From assembly GCA_964528575.1 (NCBI GenBank), contig CAZGTQ010000272.1:16573-80572 (forward strand): 64,000 nucleotides of DNA. The letters run 5' to 3'. This document shows, one piece after another, positions 56,297 through 64,000 of the stretch. Source of the stretch: CAZGTQ01 sp964528575. GTDB taxonomy: Bacteria > Planctomycetota > UBA1135 > GCA-002686595. The position numbers were made by a program, and so were the translations under genes. Positions within the stretch are counted from its first letter, which is position 1; every line of letters begins with the position of its first letter. The notes beneath the pieces were generated by a model that saw only the letters and a list, made by a program, of their open reading frames with translations, was not told the DNA's origin and ran no database searches.

Positions 56297-56797
56297 TCAG
56301 CCGCTGGTCGCGAAGTGCCGCACGACGTCGAGCGTCGTGACGATGCCCACGAGGCGCTCGTGGTCGAGCACGAGCACGCGGTGCACGCGGTTGTCCGCCA
56401 TCCGGCGGCACACCTCCTGCAGCGAGTCGCTCGGCGCGACCGAGATCACGTCGGACGTGATCCAGTCTGCGACCGTCCCGCTGGGCAGCACCTGCGCGCT
56501 GTAGTCGTCCTTGTCGTAGAGCTCGTCGACGTCCTGGTCGCCCGGCTCCTCGAGCGGGTTGGCGAAGTAGTACGTCGGCCGGCCCTGGTCGGGCATGCCC
56601 TCCGCCGCGTCCGCGGCGCGAGCGACGTCGCGCAGGGAGAAGACGCCGACGACGTTGCCGTTCGAGTCGACGACGGGCGCGCCGCTCACTGCGTTCTCGT
56701 CCAGTGTGCGCCGCGCGTCGCTGATCGGCATCGACACGTCGATCTGCACGACGTCGGTCTGCATCAGGTCGCGGGCGGTCGGCTTCGTCGCATGCAT
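56297..56797 (-). CDS. CBS-domain pair protein
   Basis: A 166-residue soluble protein with two CBS domains: the first opens ARDLMQTDVVQIDVSMPISD and includes GAPVVDSNGNVVGVFSLRDV; the second includes DWITSDVISVAPSDSLQEVC and HRVLVLDHERLVGIVTTLDV. A linker rich in Asp/Glu joins them. CBS pairs bind adenosyl nucleotides and regulate partner proteins. A good AAGGA ribosome site precedes the ATG. It is encoded between the P-ATPase and the serine hydrolase; the partner is unknown. Confidence 0.9.
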   Translation of the reverse strand: MHATKPTARDLMQTDVVQIDVSMPISDARRTLDENAVSGAPVVDSNGNVVGVFSLRDVARAADAAEGMPDQGRPTYYFANPLEEPGDQDVDELYDKDDYSAQVLPSGTVADWITSDVISVAPSDSLQEVCRRMADNRVHRVLVLDHERLVGIVTTLDVVRHFATSG

Positions 56798-56838
56798 GAG
56801 CGGAGTCCTTTGTTCGAGCTGTCGCTGGTCGCTGGTCG

Positions 56839-58227
56839 CTATTCGATCCGTCTCGCGACCGTCGTGGCGCCGTGGTAGTCGAGCGCGAACTCGTAGGCGC
56901 GGTCGCTCTCGACGTGAAACTCGAGCGTGACCTCGGGGTCGAATGCGGAGACGAAGCGGTGCTCGCCGAGCGCGACCAGCGTGAAGTCCTCGCCGCGCGG
57001 CGGGACGACGTGGAGCTGATCGCCGAGGAGCGCGATCCGGAAGCGGTTGCAGCCGACGTAGTAGTCGCCGACGTACGTCGCCAGCGCCTCGACCGGCAGC
57101 TCGACCGCGGCCCTGTCCGGATCGGGCAACCCGAGCACGGCGCGCGCGATCCGGCGCTCGACGAGCGCGACCGGCGCGGCTTCCGAGCTCGAGAGCACCG
57201 CGATCGTCAGGTCCGCGCCGGGGTACCACGCGACGTGCACGCGGCTGCCGCCGGTGCTCCCGCCGTACGAGATGCCGCGCACGTCGTCGAGCGGCGTCAA
57301 ATTGAAGCCCATGCCGAAGCTCGTGCGCGACCCGTCCGCGAGCGGCGTCGGCTCCGTCATGCGCGCGATCTCGCTCTCGGAGACCACGCGCCCCGTGACG
57401 AGCGCGCGGTGCAGCTCGAGCAGGTCGCGCGCGCTCGAGCACAGCCCGATCGCGTCGAAGGCGTGCCAGTCGCGCGGCCCCTGCACGAGGCTGCCGACGA
57501 CCTCTTGCGCGGCGTCCGCGACCTCGCGCAGCGGCGGCCCGTCGTAGCAGTAGCGCGTGTCGAGGAGGTCGAGCGGGTCGACGAAGCGCGTGCGGATCCA
57601 CTCCGGCACGCTCGTCTCCGTCACCTTCTCGAGCACGAGCCCGAGCGCGAGCACGTTCGTGTTGCTGTAGTCGAAGCACGTCCCCGGCTCCGCCTCGAGC
57701 GCGAGCGCCGCCATCCGCTCGAGCACGGTCCGCCCGTCGAGCTCCTCTGCGCGCCGCCGCGGCAGCCCGTCGACGAGGTCGGTGTACGCGGGGATGCCCG
57801 AGGTGTGCGTGAGCGCCTGGCGCAGCGTCACCGCGCCGATCTCGCCCTCGAGGCCGAGGTGCTCGCCGAGCGTGTCGTCGAGCGACAGCCGCTCGCTCTG
57901 GGCGAGTTGCACGATCGAGATTGCGATCAGCGGCTCGGTCAGGGAGCCCGCGCGGTAGGCGCTCGACTCGTCCGCGAGCTCGTGGTCGGACGGCTCGACG
58001 TAGCCCCAGCCGTCGGCGACGAGCATGTCGGATCCGACGGCGACGGCGACCGAGAGACCGTGGACGTCCTGGGCGCCGACCGCCGCGCGACAGATCGCCT
58101 CGATCTGACCGACGAGGTCGTCGTCGCCGCGCGGCGGCGTGGCGGCGCGGGCGACTGCGACGGCGGCGACGGCGGGAAGCAGGAGCGCGAGCGCCGTGCG
58201 GCGCGCGCTGCGTGCGGATTCGTTCAT
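56839..58227 (-). CDS. Serine beta-lactamase-fold protein with altered active site
   Basis: A 462-residue exported protein with a signal sequence (about 9-29) and a class C beta-lactamase/D-alanyl-D-alanine carboxypeptidase-like fold, followed by a beta-rich C-terminal domain. The SxxK motif is YRAGSLTEPLIAIS: Ser95 is present but Lys98 is replaced by Glu (GAG codon read on the minus strand). The second motif, Y187-S-N189 in FDYSNTN, is intact. The third, normally HxG, reads YGGSTGG (321-327). It probably lacks normal acyl-enzyme chemistry and may have become a binding protein. The start with a GGAGA site is well supported. Confidence 0.85.
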   Translation of the reverse strand: MNESARSARRTALALLLPAVAAVAVARAATPPRGDDDLVGQIEAICRAAVGAQDVHGLSVAVAVGSDMLVADGWGYVEPSDHELADESSAYRAGSLTEPLIAISIVQLAQSERLSLDDTLGEHLGLEGEIGAVTLRQALTHTSGIPAYTDLVDGLPRRRAEELDGRTVLERMAALALEAEPGTCFDYSNTNVLALGLVLEKVTETSVPEWIRTRFVDPLDLLDTRYCYDGPPLREVADAAQEVVGSLVQGPRDWHAFDAIGLCSSARDLLELHRALVTGRVVSESEIARMTEPTPLADGSRTSFGMGFNLTPLDDVRGISYGGSTGGSRVHVAWYPGADLTIAVLSSSEAAPVALVERRIARAVLGLPDPDRAAVELPVEALATYVGDYYVGCNRFRIALLGDQLHVVPPRGEDFTLVALGEHRFVSAFDPEVTLEFHVESDRAYEFALDYHGATTVARRIE

Positions 58228-58456
58228 CTTGCTCGACTCTCCGGGCGCGCCCCCGCGCCCACGACGCCACGCTACGCCCCTGTCTCGCGCGGGACAGGGG
58301 GCCACAGTGCGCAGAAGGCGCGCAGATATGGCAGTGCGCAGAAGGCGCGCAGATATGGCAGTGCGCAGAAGGCGCGCAGCTGCGGCGCGCAGCTGCGGCC
58401 GGTGCGAAGCTGCGGCGCACCCGCAGAGTCGGCGCGCAAGCGCCGTGCCGGCGGCG
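58228..58456. repeat. Intergenic region with 27-bp triplication and hairpin
   Basis: 229 bases between the serine hydrolase and the heme lipoprotein gene, without a gene. A perfect inverted repeat CCCCTGTC/GACAGGGG (58277-58284 and 58293-58300, 8-base loop) forms a hairpin. Next to it are three copies of a 27-bp unit beginning CAGTGCGCAGAAGGCGCGCA at 58305, 58332 and 58359; the first two are identical and the third has changes at its end. Shorter CGCGCAGCTGCGG pieces continue to 58398. No spacers occur between the units, so this is not a CRISPR array. Confidence 0.85.
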
Positions 58457-61027
58457 CTACTCGAGCGCGCCGTTCGTGATCCAGTCGCGCACGACCGCGA
58501 TCTGGTCGACGGAGAGCGGCGGGCCGACCGGCATCTGCGGCACGCACGCGAGCGGCCCCTGGATCACCTGCACGACCACGCTGGCGTCGGGATCGCCCGG
58601 CACGACGTACGGCGAGCCCGTGATGCACACGTCGTTCCCGGTCCCGGTGACCAGGCTCTGGTGCGCCGCGCTCGAGCTGCCCGCTCCGAGCGAGAAGCCG
58701 CCGTTCGGGGCCGCGTCGCTGTGGCAGCCGAGGCAGTTCGGCCCGAGGACCGCCCAGACCGGCGCGAACGGGCCGGGATCGATGATCTGGCCCGCGACCA
58801 TCGTCAGCCACGGCGTGGGCGCGCCGCCGCCGAGGTGGTTGTCGGCCGCGCCGACGTTGCGCGCGGACGTCAGCACGCCCGCGAATCCGTTCGTGAAGCG
58901 GCTGGGGCGCGCGCTCGCCGGCCCGACGAAGCGGCCGGCGACGAGCGTGGTCGAGCCCGCGTCCGCGAACGCGCCGGTCGGATTGACCGTCAGCCCTTCC
59001 GCGCGGATCTGGCCGTTGCCCGCGAGGAACGCGGAGAGGTCGAGCAGGAGCGCGTCCGGGGCGCCGTTCTCGTCGCCGCCCTTGAAGGTCGAGGCGAACG
59101 GGGGGTCGGGCGGCAGCGCGTAGCGCGAGTCGAGGTTCGCCGCCTCGGTCTCGATCGCGACGCGGTCGAAGCGGTCGACGAAGCGGCCGCGCACGCTCGC
59201 TCCGTCGCCGAGCAGCACGTTCCCGAAGAAGTCGACCGCGGCCGTGACGAGGCGCGTCGCGCGGAGGTTGCCGAGCGCGCGGTGCACGTACACGTTGGGC
59301 CCGGTCGGCGGCGGGCCGAGCGTCGACGTGTCGAGGTCGTTCGCCGACGTGAATGCGACGAAGATCTCGCCGTTCGGCGCGACGACGATGTCGGCGGACG
59401 TGCTCGGCCCGGTCGTATCGCTGTCGCCGGCGGCGTTCGGCCGGCTCGCGCGCCGCAGGCCCATGACGCCGCCGGGGAACGGCTCGACCAGCTCGGCGAA
59501 GTAGACGTCGATCTGGCCGTTCGCATCGGCCGGCAGGACGGGGAAGACGGCCGCGGACTCGAACGCGACGTGCAGCCCGCTGCGCTCGATCGCGGGGGCG
59601 TCGGAGTCCGCCGTCGCGCCGCTCGGGGTCACCTGCGTGATCGCGCCGAGCTCGAGGTCGCGCACGTGCACGTGGCGCACGCCGTTCGTGTTCGTCCCGA
59701 GGTTCGTCGCGAGCGAGGAGAACGCGACCCGGGCCCCGTCGCCGCCGATCGCGGGCGCGCCGGAGTCGAGGTTCCCGCCGTCCGGCGCCGCCCCGGCCTG
59801 GGAGACGAGCTCGGTCGTTTCGTGGCGCAGGTCGATCGAGCCGTCCGCGAGCACGCGCACCGAGAGCTCGCTGCGGTACACCTGGCGCACGTTCGCGGTC
59901 GTCGTCATCCCGTCGCGCAGGTTGGTCGCGGCGGACTCGAACGCGACGTAGACGGTGCCGGCCCGGCCGGCGGTGCCCGGCTCGTACGCGTCGCGGGGGA
60001 CGTAGGTGATCGCCGGCCGCAGCGATTCGCCGTTGCCCGAGCGGTTGCCCGTCGCGCGCCGGCTCGCGAGGACGACGTCGACGAGCGCGGCGCGCGTGTC
60101 GTCCGGTCCGCCGCACAGGAACGCGTCGATCTCGGCGAGGAAGCGCGCGCGCCCGCCGGGCACGAGGCGCCGGCGGCCGTCGGTGTCGAACGGCTCGATC
60201 ACCCCGTCCTGGTCGTCGTCGGCCGAGCCGACGATCGAGAACCCGCCCTGGTCGTCGGGGAACGAGAACAGCCCTGACGTCAGCGCCCAGTCGATGCGCC
60301 GGTCCTTGGCGAAGTGGTCCGGGATCGCGTTGCGCGCGCGGTCGGCGAGCGCAGAGTTCGACAGGGCGCGGAAGTTCGCGTCGAGCGAGAGCTTCGGGTT
60401 GCGCCAGGCGCGGTTGATCGGGTTGAACGTCCCCGCGATCGTGTCCAGCGCGCCCGCGTGGCAGCCCATGCAGACGTTGCTCTCGCTCTCCGGGACGTTC
60501 TGCACGATCGGGTCGCCGGGCGGCGCGCCGGGGTGGGGCGTCGGCGCGTCGAAGAGCGTCGTCGTGTCGGGGTCCTCCGCCATCGAGTGGCAGTTCACGC
60601 AGCGCGGGTGGCGGAACTTGCCGGCGAGCGAGTAGCTGAACGCCGCCTCGTCGACGAGCCGGTCGACGACCGCGGCGACGAACACGTCCGGCGCGTCGTT
60701 CGTGTCGAGCGCGCCGTCGCGGTCGAGCGCCTTCTTGTCGCCCGACTTGGCCGCGTCGTCCGCGGGTGTGCGCGTGACGAACGCGTAGAAGACGACCGAC
60801 TTGTCGTCCTGCGCCGAGACGCCCGGGATCAGCCCGCCCGCCGCGTCGTGGCTCGTGATCGGGTTCTTCGGCTCGAAGCCGAAGAAGAGCCCGGTCGAGA
60901 GGTTCCCGCTGGTGGACGGGACGCCTGTGTCGTTGCAGTTGGCTGGCGTCGACGAGATCCCCGAGCTGCAGGCCGTGAGCGACGCGGCGACGAGGGCGAG
61001 GGCGAGACGACGGGCGAGGCGACTCAT
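58457..61027 (-). CDS. Triheme lipoprotein with PD40-type propeller
   Basis: An 856-residue exported protein. The lipoprotein signal ends ASLTAC (Cys20). Three CxxCH hemes are seen: RCVNCHSMA and VCMGCHAGA near the N-terminus and NCLGCHSDA near the C-terminus. The long middle part has repeated blocks such as GGDGARVAFSSLATNL, ERSGLHVAFESAA and APNGEIFVAFTSAND, which fit TolB/PD40 beta-propeller blades. The final segment (SLVTGTGNDVCITGSPYVVP, then GDPDASVVVQVIQG) resembles the cytochrome-associated C-terminal domain of planctomycete proteins. ATG with a GGAGTG ribosome site. Its partner proteins and substrate are unknown. Confidence 0.85.
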   Translation of the reverse strand: MSRLARRLALALVAASLTACSSGISSTPANCNDTGVPSTSGNLSTGLFFGFEPKNPITSHDAAGGLIPGVSAQDDKSVVFYAFVTRTPADDAAKSGDKKALDRDGALDTNDAPDVFVAAVVDRLVDEAAFSYSLAGKFRHPRCVNCHSMAEDPDTTTLFDAPTPHPGAPPGDPIVQNVPESESNVCMGCHAGALDTIAGTFNPINRAWRNPKLSLDANFRALSNSALADRARNAIPDHFAKDRRIDWALTSGLFSFPDDQGGFSIVGSADDDQDGVIEPFDTDGRRRLVPGGRARFLAEIDAFLCGGPDDTRAALVDVVLASRRATGNRSGNGESLRPAITYVPRDAYEPGTAGRAGTVYVAFESAATNLRDGMTTTANVRQVYRSELSVRVLADGSIDLRHETTELVSQAGAAPDGGNLDSGAPAIGGDGARVAFSSLATNLGTNTNGVRHVHVRDLELGAITQVTPSGATADSDAPAIERSGLHVAFESAAVFPVLPADANGQIDVYFAELVEPFPGGVMGLRRASRPNAAGDSDTTGPSTSADIVVAPNGEIFVAFTSANDLDTSTLGPPPTGPNVYVHRALGNLRATRLVTAAVDFFGNVLLGDGASVRGRFVDRFDRVAIETEAANLDSRYALPPDPPFASTFKGGDENGAPDALLLDLSAFLAGNGQIRAEGLTVNPTGAFADAGSTTLVAGRFVGPASARPSRFTNGFAGVLTSARNVGAADNHLGGGAPTPWLTMVAGQIIDPGPFAPVWAVLGPNCLGCHSDAAPNGGFSLGAGSSSAAHQSLVTGTGNDVCITGSPYVVPGDPDASVVVQVIQGPLACVPQMPVGPPLSVDQIAVVRDWITNGALE

Positions 61028-61110
61028 CGAGACACTCCGAACGGTGGGCGAGCGGACCCCGTCCGCACGGGGCGGGCCGGGGCGGCATCCTAGCCTGGTA
61101 GGGTGGGCGC

Positions 61111-61551
61111 GTGAGAGCATTCCTCTGCTTCGGGCTCGCTCTCGTGTGGGCGGCCGTCCTCGTGTCGGGACTGTGGACTACGCTGTACTACCGGCCGTCC
61201 GCGGAGTACTACGTGTCCGAAGTGCTCGCCCTCCGCGCGCACCTCGGCTGGTTCCCGAACGTCCACGCCTTCGCCGGCATCGCGACCGGCGTGCTCCTCG
61301 CGTGGGCCGCGCTGCTCCCGCGAGTCGGCAGCGCGACGCGGCTCGTCGCGCTCGCCGCCGCCGCGTCGATCGCGTTCGGCTGGATCGGCGGCCGGATCCT
61401 CGGCCCCGTGGAGGTCGGCCCCGAGCCGCCGGACGAGAGCGTGTTGCTCGGCCACTACTGGCTGCACGTCGCCGCGGTCCCGCTGTTCGTGACGACGGCG
61501 GTCGCGGTGCAGATCGTCGCGCTCGTCCGCGGCGCGCGGACGGAGCGCTGA
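61111..61551 (+). CDS. Small cytochrome b-like membrane protein
   Basis: A 146-residue membrane protein with four helices. The N-terminal part resembles the first helices of cytochrome b: GLWTTLYYRPSAEYYVSEVL, then RAHLGWFPNVHAFAGIATGV, which mimics the cytochrome b Y-x-P...A-Y-x-S...G-W...x-H pattern. A second pair of histidines lies in LLGHYWLHVAAVPLFVTTAV. These could ligate one heme b, but the protein is much shorter than any bc-type cytochrome b. GTG start. It is divergent from the triheme lipoprotein, which may be its redox partner (inference). Confidence 0.55.
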   Translation: MRAFLCFGLALVWAAVLVSGLWTTLYYRPSAEYYVSEVLALRAHLGWFPNVHAFAGIATGVLLAWAALLPRVGSATRLVALAAAASIAFGWIGGRILGPVEVGPEPPDESVLLGHYWLHVAAVPLFVTTAVAVQIVALVRGARTER

Positions 61552-61587
61552 CCGATTCCTTGGCAGGGGCAGGGCGCCGTTCGCGCC

Positions 61588-63378
61588 ATGGGGGGCGAGG
61601 ACCCCGTGCCCGATCGCTCCCACCCCGACCCGCGCCGCGCGAAGGACGTGTTCGGCCGCGCCGTCGAGCTGCCGGACGCGCAGCGCGAGCGCTACCTCGT
61701 GGACGCGTGCCGCGGCGAGCCGGCGGTCGAGGAGCGCGTGCGGGAGCTGCTCGTCGCCCACGAGCACTCGACGACCGTTCTGCCGCGCGGCCTGCTTGCC
61801 CGGGCCCGCGCGAACGAGTACGCAGGCGGCATGGACGCGGAGCGGAGCGGCCGGCGCTGGGGCGCCGCGGCGGCGATCGTCGCGGTGGGGGCGGCCGCGA
61901 TCGTCTGGACGTGGCTGGGCGAGGCCGAAGGACAGCGCACGTCGATCACGACCGCTGTCGTCGACGTGCTCACGCTGTCCGGGCTGCTCGTCTGGGCGCT
62001 CGCGCTCGCCGGCTTCGCGCGCAGCACGCGCGTCGCGATCGGCGTGGCCGCGGTCCTCGTGCCCGCGCTCGCGGCGGTGCTCGTCGAGTTACGCGGCGTC
62101 ACCGGCGATTTCGTGCCCGTCCTCGGCTGGCGCTTCGCTCCGGACGCGGGACCGGAGCTCGGCGCGCTCGAGCCGGTCGAGCCGGCGCCCGCAGCCGCCG
62201 CGCCGGCGCTCGCCCACGCGCCGTTCCCGCAGTTCCTGGGCTCCGGCCGCGACGGTGTGATCCGCGGCGTGCGGCTCGCGCGCGACTGGGAGAGCGCGCC
62301 GCCGCGCGAGCTGTGGCGGCGGCCCATCGGCGCGGGCTGGTCGGGCTTCGCGGTCGACCGCGGCGTCGCGGTCACGCACGAGCAGCGCGGCGAGCACGAA
62401 GTGGTCGCGGCGTACGACCTCGCGACGGGCGCGCCGCTGTGGGAGCACGCGGACGAGGCGCGCTACGGGTCGACGATCGCTGGGATCGGCCCGCGCGCGA
62501 CGCCGTCGATCGACGGGGAGCGCGTGGTCGCGCTCGGCGCCACGGGCCTCTTGACGTGTCTCGATCGGACGAGCGGCGCGCTCCGCTGGCAGCGCGACGT
62601 GGTCGCCGAGAACGGCGCCAGGATCCCGCAGTGGGGGCTCGCTGCGTCGCCGCTCGTCGCGCGCGGCCTCGTCGTCGTCGCGGTGGGCGGGGGCGACGGG
62701 CGCGCGCTCGTCGCGTACGACGCGCAGTCGGGCGAGCGCGCGTGGAGCGGCGGCACGGACGGCGCGGGCTACGCGTCGCCGGCGCTCGTGCGGCTCGCGG
62801 GCGTCGAGCAGGTGCTCGTGCTCGGCGCGCGCGCGCTCACCGGCTTCGCGCCCGCGAGCGGCGAGGTGCTGTGGACGGAGCCGTGGCAATGGCACCATCC
62901 GAACGTCGCGCAGCCGGTGCTCGTGTCGGACGAGCGCCTCGTCGTGTCGACCGGCTACGGCGTCGGCGCGGCGGCGTTCGACGTCGCGCGCGCGGGCGAG
63001 GGAGCGCTCGAAGCGCAGCGCGCGTGGTCGAGCATCGCGCTCAAGGCCAAGTTCGCGAACTTCGTCCATCACGCGGGGTTCTTGTACGGCCTCGACGACG
63101 GCGCGTTCGCGTGCGTCGACGCCTCGACCGGCAAACGAGTGTGGAAGCGCGGCCGCTATGGCCACGGCCAGCTCCTGCTCGTCGGCGACGTCGCGCTCGT
63201 CCTCACCGAGGACGGCGAGATCGTCCTCGTCGAAGCGACGCCCGCCGAGCACCGCGAGCTCGCCCGCGCCCCCGCGCTCGCCGGCAAGACGTGGAACTCG
63301 CCGGCCTTCGCCGCGCCCTACCTCGTCGTGCGCAACGACGCCGAAGCCGCGTGCTTCGAGCTGTCGCTGCAGCGGTAG
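61588..63378 (+). CDS. Membrane-anchored PQQ-propeller protein with kinase-type N-terminal module
   Basis: A 596-residue protein. The first 60 residues, RAKDVFGRAVELPDAQRERY and LVDACRGEPAVEERVRELLVAHE, match the short helical module common at the N-terminus of planctomycete Ser/Thr kinases, but no kinase domain follows. Instead there are three hydrophobic segments (about 90-110, 125-145, 150-168) and then a PQQ-type beta-propeller (about 205-596) with repeats such as VVAAYDLATGAPLWEH, LTCLDRTSGALRWQR and FACVDASTGKRVWKR. The propeller lacks a recognisable PQQ dehydrogenase active site and is more likely a protein-interaction or assembly platform. Confidence 0.85.
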   Translation: MGGEDPVPDRSHPDPRRAKDVFGRAVELPDAQRERYLVDACRGEPAVEERVRELLVAHEHSTTVLPRGLLARARANEYAGGMDAERSGRRWGAAAAIVAVGAAAIVWTWLGEAEGQRTSITTAVVDVLTLSGLLVWALALAGFARSTRVAIGVAAVLVPALAAVLVELRGVTGDFVPVLGWRFAPDAGPELGALEPVEPAPAAAAPALAHAPFPQFLGSGRDGVIRGVRLARDWESAPPRELWRRPIGAGWSGFAVDRGVAVTHEQRGEHEVVAAYDLATGAPLWEHADEARYGSTIAGIGPRATPSIDGERVVALGATGLLTCLDRTSGALRWQRDVVAENGARIPQWGLAASPLVARGLVVVAVGGGDGRALVAYDAQSGERAWSGGTDGAGYASPALVRLAGVEQVLVLGARALTGFAPASGEVLWTEPWQWHHPNVAQPVLVSDERLVVSTGYGVGAAAFDVARAGEGALEAQRAWSSIALKAKFANFVHHAGFLYGLDDGAFACVDASTGKRVWKRGRYGHGQLLLVGDVALVLTEDGEIVLVEATPAEHRELARAPALAGKTWNSPAFAAPYLVVRNDAEAACFELSLQR

Positions 63379-63571
63379 CTTCAGCGCACATATACCACGA
63401 GGAACCTCCAGGCCACTCCCAAGGTGTCGTGCAGCGACGCGCATGCGTTTCCGAAAGGCGCTCGGCGAAGTTGAGCCATGTGGGCCCCTGGCGCCCTGGC
63501 GCATTGACCTCTTCGTGCCGTTTGGGACCCAGTCGGCCGACAGCGGGCGTTGGATTCGTTGCCTACCAGCG
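63379..63571. other. Intergenic stretch of lower GC
   Basis: 193 bases between the propeller protein and the TPR gene on the opposite strand (convergent). I see no gene, no hairpin and no repeat. The base composition falls below the level of the rest of the window from here to the right end. Confidence 0.5.
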
Positions 63572-64000
63572 TCAGTCGGTTGGTGGGCCCGACAGCCGCC
63601 GGAAGAACTCAGTGGCGGCGTCGTCCCGAAGCGAGATCGCGAGCTGCAATCCCTCCGAAATGAGCTGCATGTGCCCATCGGGGTCGACCGAGGTGGTCTC
63701 GATCTCCGCTTGTTGCAGACGAACGATGACGGAGTGCTGGAGAGCCAGGAGCAGATAGCGGCTCTGACCGACTTCCCGGAAGATCGGGAGAGCCTCATCG
63801 ATCGCGTGTCGTGCCTGCTCGAGGTGATGTGCGTCCCGTTCGGAATCGATCTCGGCCGTGCCTAGTCTACGAAGGCACAGCGACCCCAGCGACATCGCCA
63901 GATCGCCGCGGACGCCGAGCTCGCGGTAGATGGCGACGGACTCCTCGACAGCGGCGGTTGCCTTGTCGAGCCAGGAGACACGGCCCTCGCGGGTCGTCTC
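63572..64000 (-). CDS. TPR-repeat protein, 5' end missing
   Basis: The frame is open to the right edge of the window, giving 142 C-terminal residues of a larger protein. Tetratricopeptide repeats are visible: ATAAVEESVAIYRELGVRGD, HHLEQARHAIDEALPIFREV and LISEGLQLAISLRDDAAT. The ATG at 63895 is an internal methionine, because the repeat pattern continues upstream of it. TPR arrays of this kind often follow a Ser/Thr kinase domain in planctomycetes, but that part is outside the window. GC content is clearly lower than in the other genes. Confidence 0.75.
   Translation of the reverse strand, partial: ETTREGRVSWLDKATAAVEESVAIYRELGVRGDLAMSLGSLCLRRLGTAEIDSERDAHHLEQARHAIDEALPIFREVGQSRYLLLALQHSVIVRLQQAEIETTSVDPDGHMQLISEGLQLAISLRDDAATEFFRRLSGPPTD

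Noticed and set aside
58305..58385. Three 27-bp units considered as a CRISPR array
   Set aside because: The units are adjacent with no spacers between them and no cas genes are nearby; they form a simple tandem repeat.

Overview
The window is about 64 kb of very GC-rich DNA (roughly 70% or more by eye) with tightly packed genes, many joined by 4-base ATGA/GTGA overlaps. I see no rRNA, tRNA, transposase, integrase or CRISPR array. It looks like ordinary chromosome of an aerobic Gram-negative-type bacterium: several lipoproteins and exported multiheme cytochromes, an Alternative Complex III plus caa3 oxidase, and a complete SUF operon. A planctomycete-style kinase-associated module, an HAO-like/bc cluster and large PD40/heme lipoproteins make Planctomycetota or a neighbouring phylum my best guess. 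That is an inference, not a determination.

Layout. 1-824: 3' part of glucokinase. 900-5622 (minus): a five-gene redox cluster of Fe/Mn superoxide dismutase, cytochrome P460 lipoprotein, Rieske protein, b6-type cytochrome b with a heme-ci cysteine, and a membrane-anchored octaheme HAO-like cytochrome. This is the most unusual locus: a quinol-linked bc complex whose c-type partner appears to be an octaheme of the hydroxylamine oxidoreductase family, next to a P460 enzyme. 5939-8981: two-domain KaiC-like ATPase overlapping a hybrid histidine kinase. 9004-12374: cardiolipin synthase-like PLD, YbhN-like membrane protein and an EEP phosphatase, a rearranged version of the enterobacterial ybhP-clsB-ybhN set. 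12385-18458 (minus): sufR-sufB-C-D-S-U-T, with a perfect palindrome just upstream of the regulator.

19523-31691 (minus): one continuous respiratory operon, actABCDEF, a small membrane protein, sco, then coxII-I-III-IV of a caa3 oxidase of the A2 (YS-motif) type. A start-less DUF378 remnant follows in frame. 31989-35424: epimerase, VKOR-like protein, SPW protein, amino acid permease. 35577-43289: CBS-containing M50 protease, MgtC-like protein, encapsulated ferritin, encapsulin, stand-alone LigD-type polymerase, a membrane protein, a baeRF protein and a phosphotransferase-like protein with a decayed P-loop.

43325-46315 (minus): stress-type glycine-zipper protein and a sigma-54 response regulator/histidine kinase pair. 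46602: a bacterial metallothionein, followed by a clear hairpin. 46914-53573: tandem UspA, an intact paralogue of the phosphotransferase/kinase, and pstBACS, with an exported VOC gene on the opposite strand between pstC and pstS. 53621-58227: Ca2+-type P-ATPase, CBS protein and a serine beta-lactamase-fold protein that has lost the SxxK lysine. 58457-63378: triheme PD40 lipoprotein, a small cytochrome b-like membrane protein and a PQQ-propeller protein. 63572-64000: start of a lower-GC TPR gene cut by the window edge.

A recurring minor theme is short in-frame tandem duplications (12, 15, 15 and 24 bp) at gene ends, plus a 27-bp intergenic triplication.
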